The notes below the pieces were generated by a model that saw nothing but the letters and a program-made list of their open reading frames with translations, searched no databases and was not told the origin of the DNA. From NCBI RefSeq assembly GCF_017571495.1, contig NZ_JAGETZ010000001.1, forward strand, positions 868,001-932,000: a DNA stretch of 64,000 bases. Direction: 5' to 3'. This DNA comes from Hymenobacter negativus (lineage in GTDB: Bacteria; Bacteroidota; Bacteroidia; Cytophagales; Hymenobacteraceae). The position numbers and the translations under genes were made by a program. Positions 41,675-51,000 of this stretch are shown one piece after another. Numbering within the stretch: the first letter of the stretch is position 1; every line of letters begins with the position of its first letter.

Positions 41675-43466
41675 TGCGCTCGGGCACATTGATGCCCAGC
41701 AGGCCAAGCGACGCCTTGATGATTTCAGCTGTTTTAGCAGACAATGCGACCCGGAAGGCTTTTTTGATTGGGTCGCCTTCTTTTAAAATAGGCACTTCTG
41801 TGTAAAAGCGGTTATAGCTTCTGGCAACTTCGTACACATACTGCGCTACTACAGCGGGCGAAAGGGCACGAGCAGCTTCAGCAACTACGCCAGCATAACC
41901 GGCCAACTGCTGCACCAACTCACGTTCAGTTACTTCTAATGAAACAAGCTTACTGAAATCAGCAGCAGCATCTACACCTGATTCTTCCGCGTCGCGCCGA
42001 ATCTTCGAAATCCGGGCGTACGAATACTGCACGAAGGGCCCGGTATCGCCCTCTAACCGCACCGACTCTTCGGGGTTGAAGAGCATGCGCTTTTTGGGGT
42101 CCACTTTCAGTAGGTAGTATTTCAGGGCGCCCAGGCCCAGCAGGTGGTAAAGCTCTTCGAGCTCCTCGTCGCTGAGGCCTTCGGTTTTGCCTTTTTCGAG
42201 GGTAGCGGCTTTGGCGGCGGCCACTACGTCGCGCACCAGCTCGTCGGCATCGACTACGGTGCCTTCGCGCGATTTCATCTTGCCCGAGGGCAGGTCCACC
42301 ATGCCGTAGCTGAGGTGGTGGATGGCGTCGGCGTAGGGCTTGCCCAGCTTTTTGAGCGTGGCTTGCAGCACCTGCATGTGGTAGTTCTGCTCGTCGGCAA
42401 TGACGTAGATGCTGCTGTCGTAGCCGAAATCCTGATACTTGAGCTCAGCCGTGCCTAGGTCCTGGGTGATGTAGACGCTGGTGCCGTCGGCGCGCAGCAG
42501 GAGCTTCTCGTCGAGGCCCTCGGCCTGCAAATCGACCCAGACGGAGCCGTTTTCCTTCTTGAAAAACACACCTTTGCCCAGGCCTTCTTCCACCCGCTCC
42601 TTGCCCAGCAGGTAGGTTTCGGACTCGTAGTAGTACTGGTCGAAATCGACGCCGATGTTCTTATAAGTAGCGTCGAATCCTTCGTATACCCAGCCATTCA
42701 TCTGGCTCCAGAGGGCTTTCACGGCGGGCTCACCGGCCTCCCAGGCTTGCAGCATCTGCTGGGCCTCGGCCATGAGGGGGGCTTGCTTTTTGGCAATGTC
42801 GGTGGCCACGCCTTCGGCTTCGAGCTGCTTGATTTCTTCGCGGTAGTGCTTCTCAAACAGCACGTAGTACTTGCCGGCGAGGTGGTCACCCTTGATGCCC
42901 GCGCTCTCGGGGGTTTCGCCCTGGCCGAAGTGCTGATAGGCAATCATCGACTTGCAGATGTGGATGCCACGGTCGTTCACCAGGTTGGCTTTGGTGACCG
43001 TGGCGCCGGTAGCTTTCAGAATCTCGGCCACGGAGTAGCCCAGGAAGTTGTTGCGCAAGTGGCCCAGGTGCAGGGGCTTGTTGGTGTTGGGCGAGGAGTA
43101 CTCCACCACCACGCGGCGCGGGGCGCCCTCGGTGGGCACGGGCGCGGCGGCAGGCTGCTGGCGCAGCTGCTCGAACAGGGCCAGCCACTCGGCATCGGCA
43201 ATTTCAAGGTTGAGGAAGCCCTTCACCACGTTGTAGCCGCTCACGCGGGGCTCGTGGGTTTTCAGCCACTCCCCTAGCGCCTGGCCGATTTGCTCGGGCC
43301 CCTTGCCCAAGGCTTTGGTGAGCGGGAACGTGACGAGGGTGAAGCTGCCGGCAAACTCCTTGCGCGTGGGCTGGAGCGTAAGGCTGGCGGCGGGGATTTC
43401 AACGCCAAAAACAGCCTGAGCGGCGGTTTGCAGGGCGGTTTTGAGGGAGGATTCTAACTGTTGCAC
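41670..43466 (-). CDS. argS: Arginyl-tRNA synthetase
   Basis: A 598-residue class Ia synthetase with an N-terminal additional domain, VEYSSPNTNKPLHLGHLRNN (HIGH-type HLGH), KMKSREGTVVDADEL (KMSKS equivalent) and the DALR anticodon-binding domain at the C-terminus (FVQYSYARI to LLGINVPERM). It charges tRNA-Arg. I start at GTG 43466 (reading MQQLESSLKTALQ) because the upstream TTG at 43496 is in the promoter zone: a TACCTTTG box ends only four bases before this GTG. Confidence 0.93.
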   Translation of the reverse strand: MQQLESSLKTALQTAAQAVFGVEIPAASLTLQPTRKEFAGSFTLVTFPLTKALGKGPEQIGQALGEWLKTHEPRVSGYNVVKGFLNLEIADAEWLALFEQLRQQPAAAPVPTEGAPRRVVVEYSSPNTNKPLHLGHLRNNFLGYSVAEILKATGATVTKANLVNDRGIHICKSMIAYQHFGQGETPESAGIKGDHLAGKYYVLFEKHYREEIKQLEAEGVATDIAKKQAPLMAEAQQMLQAWEAGEPAVKALWSQMNGWVYEGFDATYKNIGVDFDQYYYESETYLLGKERVEEGLGKGVFFKKENGSVWVDLQAEGLDEKLLLRADGTSVYITQDLGTAELKYQDFGYDSSIYVIADEQNYHMQVLQATLKKLGKPYADAIHHLSYGMVDLPSGKMKSREGTVVDADELVRDVVAAAKAATLEKGKTEGLSDEELEELYHLLGLGALKYYLLKVDPKKRMLFNPEESVRLEGDTGPFVQYSYARISKIRRDAEESGVDAAADFSKLVSLEVTERELVQQLAGYAGVVAEAARALSPAVVAQYVYEVARSYNRFYTEVPILKEGDPIKKAFRVALSAKTAEIIKASLGLLGINVPERM

Positions 43467-43470
43467 GGGG

Positions 43471-43496
43471 CAAAGGTACGGGCTACCGGGCGTCAA
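43471..43496 (-). promoter_or_regulatory. argS: argS promoter: TACCTTTG -7 box with TTG upstream
   Basis: On the minus strand TACCTTTG (43478-43471) matches TAnnTTTG exactly. TTGAC (from 43496) lies 15 bases upstream and may be the -33 box, though the spacing is short. The box is four bases from GTG, implying a leaderless message. Confidence 0.5.
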
Positions 43497-43622
43497 CCTA
43501 GCCCCTGCCCTTGGGAGCCAGCCAGAAGGGAAAACCTAAATTAATATCATCAATTTTAATACCTAATTATATTTGTTCGTATAAATGCACTAGCAATAAC
43601 CTTCTCTTTCTCCTTTCTTTTT

Positions 43623-44120
43623 ATGACAACCTATCATCATTCATTTCGCGCTGGTGTAGCCATTTGCGCGCTACTTTTTACAGGAGCTTGTTCGAAAGAT
43701 AAAAGCGATACCCCCAATACCAGCGGCAGCGATGAGATGAGCTGGACGGTAGACGGCAAAACGGAAACGGCCGTCTTCACCACGGGAGGCCTCATCTCGC
43801 TAGGCAACCTGCCGCTGCTGACTGTGGTGGGCAAACTAACCAATGGCTCGGGGGGGACTATGACGACCCTGAACATGGGCCGGGCGGTAGGTACTTACCC
43901 GCTGGCAGCCAGCGCCACTACCGGATACTCGGCAGCGTATACCGTCAGCCCGAGTGAAAATTACATAGGTTCCGGTGGCAGCGCTACCGTCACCACCTAT
44001 GCCCCGTCGACCACCGCCGGGCAATCCCATGTGGTGGGCACGTTCACCTTCACGGGCACCGACCCCAACGGCGCGGGCACCAAAACGGTGACCAACGGCA
44101 AATTCGACATCAAGTTCTAA
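43623..44120 (+). CDS. Lipoprotein, unknown function (DUF6252-like size and layout)
   Basis: A 165-residue protein with a lipoprotein signal: AICALLFTGACSKDKSD, Cys23 as the likely lipidated residue. An acidic/Ser linker precedes a beta-rich domain opening with MSWTVDGKTETA and containing TMTTLNMGRAVGTYPL. Small Bacteroidota lipoproteins of this type sit in the outer membrane or periplasm; function is unknown. The upstream leader is a pyrimidine-rich stretch (TTCTCTTTCTCCTTTCTTTT). Confidence 0.7.
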   Translation: MTTYHHSFRAGVAICALLFTGACSKDKSDTPNTSGSDEMSWTVDGKTETAVFTTGGLISLGNLPLLTVVGKLTNGSGGTMTTLNMGRAVGTYPLAASATTGYSAAYTVSPSENYIGSGGSATVTTYAPSTTAGQSHVVGTFTFTGTDPNGAGTKTVTNGKFDIKF

Positions 44121-44273
44121 GCCGCTGCTCCGGACATTTAGCCCAAGGCATCATCATAACTGCGCCAGTCGATTTTCATCCTTGCCGGGTTTCAGCGGCT
44201 ACCAGCGTCGCGCTGGCTACGTATAGTACCTGGCCACCTGACCGGCGCACTCATCCAGTCGGGTGGCATTGGC

Positions 44274-44534
44274 ATGAAAGTTCTGCTCGTTTTCAGTTTG
44301 CTGGCCTTGTGCGTTCCGGCGGCCCAGGCGCAAGTCGACCCCGCGGCAGTAGCCCAGGGCCAGGTGCTCTCCGGCATGATGCGGGGCCACGCCGAGCGCG
44401 ACCGCAAAGCCCAACTCTCCGGCAAGCGCCCCGCCAAAAGGCCCCTCACGCCAGCTGACCAGCGGCTAGCCCACAAGCGGGAAGTGGACGCCGCCATGCG
44501 CCGCCCCCCGGCCAAGCCGGGCTCCATTCGGTAG
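44274..44534 (+). CDS. Small secreted basic protein (86 aa)
   Basis: The frame from ATG 44274 gives a signal peptide (VLLVFSLLALCVPAAQAQ) and a mature part of about 66 residues that is Arg/Lys/Ala-rich (GKRPAKRPLTPADQRLAHKR). No domain was recognised. A very strong hairpin follows directly, which supports a real transcribed gene. Confidence 0.6.
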   Translation: MKVLLVFSLLALCVPAAQAQVDPAAVAQGQVLSGMMRGHAERDRKAQLSGKRPAKRPLTPADQRLAHKREVDAAMRRPPAKPGSIR

Positions 44535-44538
44535 GTGC

Positions 44539-44611
44539 GCCCGCTGGCCAAATAGCCCCCAAAGCCCCGCTAGATACCAGCGGAGCTTTGGGGGCTATTT
44601 GGCCAGCGGGC
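44539..44611. terminator. Very long hairpin, 27-bp perfect arms
   Basis: Arms 44539-44565 (starting GCCCGCTGGCCAAATAGC) and 44585-44611 are exact reverse complements; the spacer contains CCGCT / AGCGG and can extend pairing. It is five bases after the small secreted gene. The inner part resembles GCCCC-type terminators, but no long T-tract closes the stem. Confidence 0.75.
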
Positions 44612-44651
44612 TATTCGACCTGTAAGGCGCCTTTCGGGCGCCTCCGCCGGT

Positions 44652-45389
44652 TTACCATGGGCAGGTGGCGGGGGCGGGGAAGTATTCTTCGCTGAAATAC
44701 TGGCCGGTGGGGCCGTCCGGGCCAAGCAGGGCGTACTTCAAGATGCGCTCGCCAGCCTCGGCTACAGTGCTGGTGCCCTGGTGGCTGGTGAAGTCAGTTT
44801 GGGTGTAGCCTGGGCATACGGCGTTGACTTTGAACGCAGTGCCGCGCAGCTCGTGGGCCAGGTTGATGGTGTACATGTTCAGGGCTGCTTTCGAGGCCTG
44901 ATAAACGGGGACCCGAAAGGCGAAATTAGGGTTATCGAGGTCGGCGTACAGCGACAGGGATGCCATGGCGGTACTCACGTTGACGATGCGCGGCTGCTGC
45001 GCCTGTTGCAGCAGGTCGATGAAGGCCTGCGTGACGCTGGCCACGCCGAACACGTTGGTTTCGAATACGGCCCGAAACTGCTCCAGTGTGGCGTGCAGGG
45101 CCGCCTGCGGCTGCCCGCCCGAAATCCCGGCATTGTTGACCAGCACGTCCAGCACCGGGGTTTTGACCCCAATTGCCGCCCGGGCAGCCCAGATGGATTC
45201 AGGACTGGTGACGTCTAGTTGCACAGCTTCGAGGGCCGTGAGCCCGAGTCCGTTGAGCTGCCGGACCGCGGCCTCCCCGCTTTCCAGATTACGGCTGCCG
45301 AGGTACACGAAAAAACCGTGCTGGGCGAGCCGTTTGGCGACTTCCAGGCCAATGCCCTTGTTTGCGCCGGTGACCAATGCTGACTTCAT
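44652..45389 (-). CDS. SDR family oxidoreductase (carbonyl reductase-like)
   Basis: A 245-residue classical SDR: TGANKGIGLEVA cofactor motif, LVNNAGISGG, NVSTAMAS (catalytic Ser region) and YQASKAALN (catalytic Tyr/Lys). The Arg in LGSRN after strand 2 suggests NADPH. It resembles plant/animal carbonyl reductase-type SDRs. It is downstream of an AraC regulator on the same strand, separated by a palindromic element, so the regulator may control it; this is inference. Confidence 0.88.
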   Translation of the reverse strand: MKSALVTGANKGIGLEVAKRLAQHGFFVYLGSRNLESGEAAVRQLNGLGLTALEAVQLDVTSPESIWAARAAIGVKTPVLDVLVNNAGISGGQPQAALHATLEQFRAVFETNVFGVASVTQAFIDLLQQAQQPRIVNVSTAMASLSLYADLDNPNFAFRVPVYQASKAALNMYTINLAHELRGTAFKVNAVCPGYTQTDFTSHQGTSTVAEAGERILKYALLGPDGPTGQYFSEEYFPAPATCPW

Positions 45390-45533
45390 GTGCTTTACTT
45401 AAGCTTATGTAGAAAATGAACCGGTGGAACCGTTCCGACCCGGCAACTATGGCAAGGGGATACCCCTGCCAGCAGGCATTTACAAATACCTGATTAAGCG
45501 TTTTTGGAGTGTGTAAGGGTGGTGCTTGTCCCC

Positions 45534-45623
45534 GCCCGTCGTTGAGCATAATCGTTGAGACGGAGCGAACGGTGGGCGGGAGAAAGCCCCGCCCCTACCT
45601 CGTTCAACGATGCACCGACGGCT
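45534..45623. repeat. Imperfect palindromic element with GGGCGGG / CCCGCCC core
   Basis: Outer parts CCGTCGTTGAGCATAATCGT and CGTTCAACGATGCACCGACGG are imperfectly complementary; the inner core GGGCGGG / CCCCGCCC forms a stem around AGAAAG. It fills the gap between the AraC gene and the SDR gene. The sequence is unlike the other two palindromic families. Confidence 0.6.
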
Positions 45624-45646
45624 AAACCGCTCAGATGCTGGCCTTA

Positions 45647-46483
45647 TCAGCCCGTGGCGGGCCGCTGGGTTTCGCCCTGGCCCAGCAGGGCCGTTGGGGA
45701 GTAGCCAAACTGCTTTTTGAAGGCGTATGAAAAATGCGCGAGGTTTTCGAAGCCTACCTCTAGGTACAGTTCCACGGGCTTACGGCTTTTTTCGGCCAGC
45801 TGGTAATGGGCCAGCGCCAGCCGTTTCTGCGTGAGCCAGCGCTGAGGACTCAGTTGGAAGGCTTTTTTGAAGTCGCGCTTGAAAGTGGTGAGGCTGCGGC
45901 CGGTAAGGCGGCTGAACGTGGCCAGGGGCATGTTGAACCGGTAGTTGGCTTCCATAAATGCCACCAGGTTCAGTTTGCCGGGCTCGGCGAAATCGGCCAG
46001 CACGCCGTCGCTGTGCGGGTCGAGGCTGCGCAGGACTTCCAGCACCTCCGTGGTTTTGAGAGCCAGCAGCTTCTCCGGCAGGTGGTGTTCCAGCTCCAGG
46101 TAGGGCAGCAGGGAGGCGAAGAGGCTCTGCAGAAGCGGATTTTTAGAGAACACCAGCAGGCCGGCTGCCGCTGGCCCGGCGGGCGCGGGGGTATTCTCGG
46201 CGTAGTAGGCCCGCACCAGGGCCGTGGGCAGCGCCATCACCACGGCCTGGTAGTCCGCGCCGTCTTTGGGGTATTTGAGCAGGGTGGCCGGCTGGTTGCG
46301 GGGCAGCAGCACGGTGTCGCCGGCACCGCAGTGGTGGGTGCGGTCGGCCTGCACCACGCGCAGCTCGCCGGCGAGCACGCTCACCAGCACATGGTCCTCG
46401 TAGGTTTTCTCGCTCCCGTAGCGCTGGTCGCCGCGGCAGACGACCACCAGGTCGGCGTAGGGATTGGTTTGCTTCGAGGTCAT
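45647..46483 (-). CDS. AraC family transcriptional regulator
   Basis: A 278-residue protein starting at ATG 46483 (MTSKQTNPYADLVVV). The N-terminal half is a cupin-like sensor domain (HVLVSVLAGELRVVQADRTH, AGDTVLLPRNQPATL). The C-terminal ~100 residues contain two helix-turn-helix units, ATFSRLTGRSLTTFKRDFKK and ARFSY-like ENLAHFSYAFKKQFGYSP, the AraC signature. It probably regulates the SDR gene downstream. The in-frame extension to 46561 looks non-coding. Confidence 0.87.
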   Translation of the reverse strand: MTSKQTNPYADLVVVCRGDQRYGSEKTYEDHVLVSVLAGELRVVQADRTHHCGAGDTVLLPRNQPATLLKYPKDGADYQAVVMALPTALVRAYYAENTPAPAGPAAAGLLVFSKNPLLQSLFASLLPYLELEHHLPEKLLALKTTEVLEVLRSLDPHSDGVLADFAEPGKLNLVAFMEANYRFNMPLATFSRLTGRSLTTFKRDFKKAFQLSPQRWLTQKRLALAHYQLAEKSRKPVELYLEVGFENLAHFSYAFKKQFGYSPTALLGQGETQRPATG

Positions 46484-46783
46484 GACGGGTGGGTACTGGC
46501 TAGGCGGGCAGGCTTCGGCGGGAAGTGCTGCTTGACAATACAAAATTAGGCCACCCAGCACCGGAGTACTTTGCTCAAAAGACCGAAGTTGCTTTGCTCA
46601 GCGGGCCAGCACGCTCACGTAGCAGATACAAGCAGTTCCGCTCCCGCGCCACTGAACGAATAGCCCTCGAAACCTGCCGCAACGCCCAGCCCCCTCAGTG
46701 GCTGGCGGGGCTTTTGTGTTCTGTTTCTGCTGCCGTAGCATCGACCAGCATGTACGCTTAAGTAATGCAGAAAAAGCGAGGCA
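46484..46783. other. Intergenic region upstream of the AraC gene
   Basis: This 300-bp stretch has no supported gene. It has a minus-strand TAATTTTG (46548-46541), an exact TAnnTTTG, that could be the AraC gene -7 box, and a weak hairpin AGCCCC / GGGGCT followed by TTTTG at about 46688-46716. Confidence 0.4.
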
Positions 46784-47692
46784 CTATCCTACATTCTGCT
46801 GGGCAGTTTGCAGCACTCGATTTAACCAAGCGTACCCTTCTACTCGAACAAGCTTTTGGAGCAGTTCTGGAGGAAGGCGGTGCTGCCCGAGCAGCGTTCC
46901 GGCTATTTGACCAGCTAGCGACGCGTTTGTATCGGTGTCGCCACCCGCTGCTATAATAGCCGCAAGCATCTCTGTGAACCCCAAACACGGCACCTGCGAT
47001 GCGCAAAACAAGGCAAATGGCACCGAATCCACCACGTACCCGCTCGTGCCCAAACGTGCTACGTCGGTAATGGACGAGTGCGCTGGCAAAGCTTGTATTT
47101 CCAGGAGCCGGTCACGCAAGCGGGTATCCGGCAATTGGGGCACAAGTAGGTCCAGCAGCGGCGCTGCTCCTGTCCACTGCCCGGCAAGGATAGCTCGAAT
47201 GGCTAGGACTACCGCCAGTGCACCCACGTACGCATCCACTTGGCGGTGAGTAATTCGGCAGAAGTCGTGGAGCTCGGTTGGGGAATACTGCGCCCAGAAG
47301 GCAAAAGGCGCGATGCGCATCGCGGCACCATTCCCTGCCCCATACGCTCCTTCACGTCCCACCTGGCTCCAATGCCCACCTGCTTGTAATTCCCGCAAGG
47401 CTTTCAGGGTACTCGCTCCAAGCCCCGTTAGCTGGCCTTGTGCATGGGCGGCAGCCAATTCAGTGGCGAGCGTTGCCGGCAACAGAAACGGCGCGCGGCA
47501 GAGAGCTTCCAACGTCACCAACGTTAACTGGGTGTCATCGGTCAACTGCCACACGGGTGCGCGCTTGGGCGGCGGCTGCAAATAAAAGGTGGACCGGTCC
47601 GGACCCTTCGGCAGGTTTTCGGAACCACTGCCCCAGGCATCCCCAATGGCTCCGCCGAGAATACAGCCTGCCAATCGTTCTTGTTTGGTCAT
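46784..47692 (-). CDS. ADP-ribosylglycohydrolase family protein (DraG-like)
   Basis: A 302-residue protein with the family metal-binding motifs GAIGDAWGSGSENL at the N-terminus, WQLTDDTQLTL, and AGGDTDTNASLAGQIAG at the C-terminus; the Asp residues hold the two Mg ions. DraG-type enzymes remove ADP-ribose from Arg or other groups of proteins or nucleic acids. No ADP-ribosyltransferase partner is in the window. The start is ATG 47692 (MTKQERLAGC); a TTG six bases upstream is less likely. Confidence 0.87.
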   Translation of the reverse strand: MTKQERLAGCILGGAIGDAWGSGSENLPKGPDRSTFYLQPPPKRAPVWQLTDDTQLTLVTLEALCRAPFLLPATLATELAAAHAQGQLTGLGASTLKALRELQAGGHWSQVGREGAYGAGNGAAMRIAPFAFWAQYSPTELHDFCRITHRQVDAYVGALAVVLAIRAILAGQWTGAAPLLDLLVPQLPDTRLRDRLLEIQALPAHSSITDVARLGTSGYVVDSVPFALFCASQVPCLGFTEMLAAIIAAGGDTDTNASLAGQIAGTLLGQHRLPPELLQKLVRVEGYAWLNRVLQTAQQNVG

Positions 47693-48007
47693 CAGCAAAA
47701 GTCGCTAGACAGGTAATTACAAGGGAAATCACGAATATAACCTCACCCAAAAAAGCCCCGCCAGCTACTGGCGGGGCTTGCTGTTGTTCTCTGTGTACGC
47801 GCTTCCTTGTGCCCCCGACGAGCAGCTGACCGCCACCCGTGCCACTTTGCCCGAACCAGCGCGAAACGGCCCAATTGCTGAACATCAACCACGCCGGGGC
47901 TAGCGCTCCCTTGCCCTACCCCGCGGCCCTGGTCGCTTAGTTACGGAAAAAACTGGCGCTTCAAAGCTGCCGCTGGCGCATTCATTGGATGCGCCAGCGG
48001 AAATGCC
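47693..48007. other. Intergenic region with terminator, no gene
   Basis: The 315-bp gap between two minus-strand genes contains the terminator at 47754-47778 and the inverted match GATGCGCCAGCG near 47990. No small gene is convincing. Confidence 0.5.
47754..47778. terminator. GCCCCGCCAG-type terminator
   Basis: AGCCCCGCCAG (47754-47764) pairs with CTGGCGGGGCT (47768-47778) around CTA, preceded by A6. In the minus direction a T6 run follows the stem, so it could end transcription from the M1/ABC operon side. Confidence 0.8.
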
Positions 48008-51000
48008 TTATTGGCTGGCGACCTGGCCCATTTCTATCGCGGCTCGGCTGTTGTCTTCCGGCCGGCGGTCTACGAGCAGAACGTTTGGGTCGATGACGGC
48101 CTTTTGAGGAGCTACGGGCACAAGAAGCCGCAGGATTTTCCGGGAGGTTGTGACGAGCACGCGCTGCTGGTACAGCACCTTGTTGCCCGGCCCGTATAGG
48201 GCGACATCAATGTAATCGTGCAAGGGCGCCTCCGTTTCCTTACCGAGCTGGTCGGCGTAGCGCTTATGCACCTCCAGCTGCACAATGGCCCGATAGCGGC
48301 CGTCGGGGAGGCGCTGGTAGGCGACCTCCTGCACCTGGTTGTCGTAGAGGGTAATCTGCTTCAACTGGTCGGCCACAAAGTAGCGGAGCGAATCGGGCGT
48401 GGCGCGCACGATGTAGCCGTACAGGTCTTCGGAGGTGGGGTACGGCGCCGGGCGGTTTTGATAGTCTTGGATAAAGCTGCCCAGGGCGCCGTGGAGGCGT
48501 TTTTCGCCTAGGTAGCTGCGCAGGGCGTACAAAGCCAGCGAGCCTTTGGCGTAGTGAATGTGCGGCTGGTCTTCGTTGTAGAGCAAGGGCAGCTCGCGCA
48601 CCTTCTCACTGGCCCGGCCGCGCAGGTAGTAATCGAGGGCGTAGCGGCGCATTTTCAGCACCCGGTCCGGGCCATACTGGCGCTCCAGCATCAGCGTGGA
48701 GAGGTATTCGGCCACCGACTCCGAGAGGAAGGTGGCGCCCTGTACGGCCGCACCGGTTACCCGGTGCCCCCACCACTGGTGGGCCATTTCGTGGGCCACG
48801 ACGCGGTAAGTACGGTCCACGTCGTGGTCCTCAGGGCTGGTTTGGGCGATGAAGCCTAGGCCTTCGGAGTAGGGCATGGTGCCTGGGAAAGCCTGGGCAA
48901 ACTTCTGGTAGCGCGGAAACTCGATGATGCGGGCCTGCTGCTGGGGGTAGGCCCCAAACTGCTCGCCATAGTAGGCCAGCGAGGCGCGCATGGAGCGCAT
49001 CATGCGGTCCAGGTTGTAGGGGTGGCTGGGGTGGTAATAGATTTCCAGGTCGACCCCATTCTGCCGCTCGCGCCGCACCCGGTACCGGGCCGAGGTAATG
49101 GAGTAGAAGTTGAGCACTGGCACGGCCAGCCGGTAGTGAAAATAGCGGCGGCCGTTTTGCTGCCATTCCTTCAGGAGCGCACCGGGGGCCACGGCAATCT
49201 GGTCGGGGCTGGTGCTCAGCGTGGCTTCGAAGCGCAGCCGGTCGGCATCGGTGGAAATGTAGGTATTGGCGTAGGCCGCCGAGTCGCTCTGCGGGGCCAT
49301 GCGGGGCCGTTCGGGCAGTCCGAGCTTGGCACGGTCCGTGGCGCTTTCCAGCTCCAGGTTGCGGGTGTAGCCAATGGTGGGCGCCAGGTCGAAGTTGTTG
49401 AGGAAAGTGCCATTGCCGTTAATCAGAGGGCGGGACACCTTGTTTTCGAAGCCGCGGGCCTGGTAACTGGCCGAGTAGCGCAGCAGCAGCGAGTCGCCGG
49501 GCGCCAGGGCGGGCAGCAGTACGAAGCTGCGGAAGTGCAGGCGCTGGTCGTCGAGCACGGGCCGGGTGCCAGGGATGCGGAACTGGTAGTTTTCCAGGTA
49601 GCTACTATAAGACAGGCGCAGGGTATCGAGCGGGCGGCTGGTTTTGTTGGTGAGCGTGAGCTGGCCCTGCACCTGCACGGCACGGGCCGCGGGCATAAGG
49701 TCCACCTGCAGCTTCACGGCCGTGACGCGGGGCTGCGGGGCGTGTTCGTAGCGTTTGTACTGCTTTTCGTAGTCGGCCGCCAGGGCCTGGTCCTCGTGCT
49801 CAGTAGTATAATCGTTGCGCACGTCAATGTTGTAGTAAATCCAGGCACCCAGGCCCAGCCAGGTTAGCAGGCCGGTGGCGGCCACCACCCGCAGCATCGG
49901 GGTAAACGACTGCCGCAGCTGTGCGGCGCTGAAGGCCACGCCCACGGCCCGGCCCCGCACCCATAGCCCGGCCGTGAGGGCCACCAGCAGCACGGTAAAG
50001 GCCGCCCAGTAGAGCTTGAACCAGACGATGCCCGCCGCGAAGGGCCCGAAGCCGTTCATGTCGGAATAGGTGAAGGCGGGTGTGTCGGCGAAACGGAAGA
50101 GGTTGTTGTTCCAGTCGAGGGCCGCGCCGCTGATGGCCTGAAACAGAATGAGGGCCACCGTGAGGCCATAGGCCAGGAACTTGTTGCGCAGCAGCACGTG
50201 CAGAAACACTGTGCCCACGGCCACCATCACGTAACGGGTAAATTCGATGCCGAACACGGCTTTGCCGTACAGGCTCCACTCGAAATTAGTATAACCCTGC
50301 AGGGCCTGCGCCGCCACGCACACCAGCACGCCCACGCTCGTGAGCAAGGCGGCAACGAACACCAACGTCAGCAGCTTGGCCGTGTAGGACACCCACGAAG
50401 GGCGGGGTGCAGCATCCAGGATGCCGTCGAGGCGGGCGTCCTGCTCTTTCCACACCAGCACCCCGCCGTAGTACACCAGCACGGCAATGACGAATGTGCC
50501 GTAGGTGCCGTTAATCACGTCGAGCATGGTGTAGGTGACCGGGTAAAAGTGGCCGCCCTCCCGCTCCGAGGCCGTGGCGGCAACGCTGAGCAGGTTGAGT
50601 ACGCCCAGGCCGAGAATTATCCAGAACGGCACGCTTTTCAGGATACCCAGCAAGTCCAGGCGGGCCTGCTGCGTGAGCTGCACCAGCGCGGCGCCGCGGT
50701 CGTGGCGGGGCTGCACGCGGGGCCGGGGCGTGGGGGCAGCAGTCCGCACCGGGGCCGCGGGCTCGGTCAGCCGTTGCTTTTTGACTTTGCCCGTTGACGT
50801 TGTGAAGGAAAACACACCGTGGGTGAGGCCCATGAGGGCGCCGGCAATGCCCAGCCAAACTAGGCGGTTGGTAAGCAGCGGGCCGACGAAGTCCAGCACT
50901 TCGGTATTTTTTTCCGCCACCGTCCAGTATTTGGTCAGGGCGCTGAAGGTGCGCAGGCCGAAGGGGTCGAGTAGCAGCACGCTGGCGGGCGTGTCGAGGT

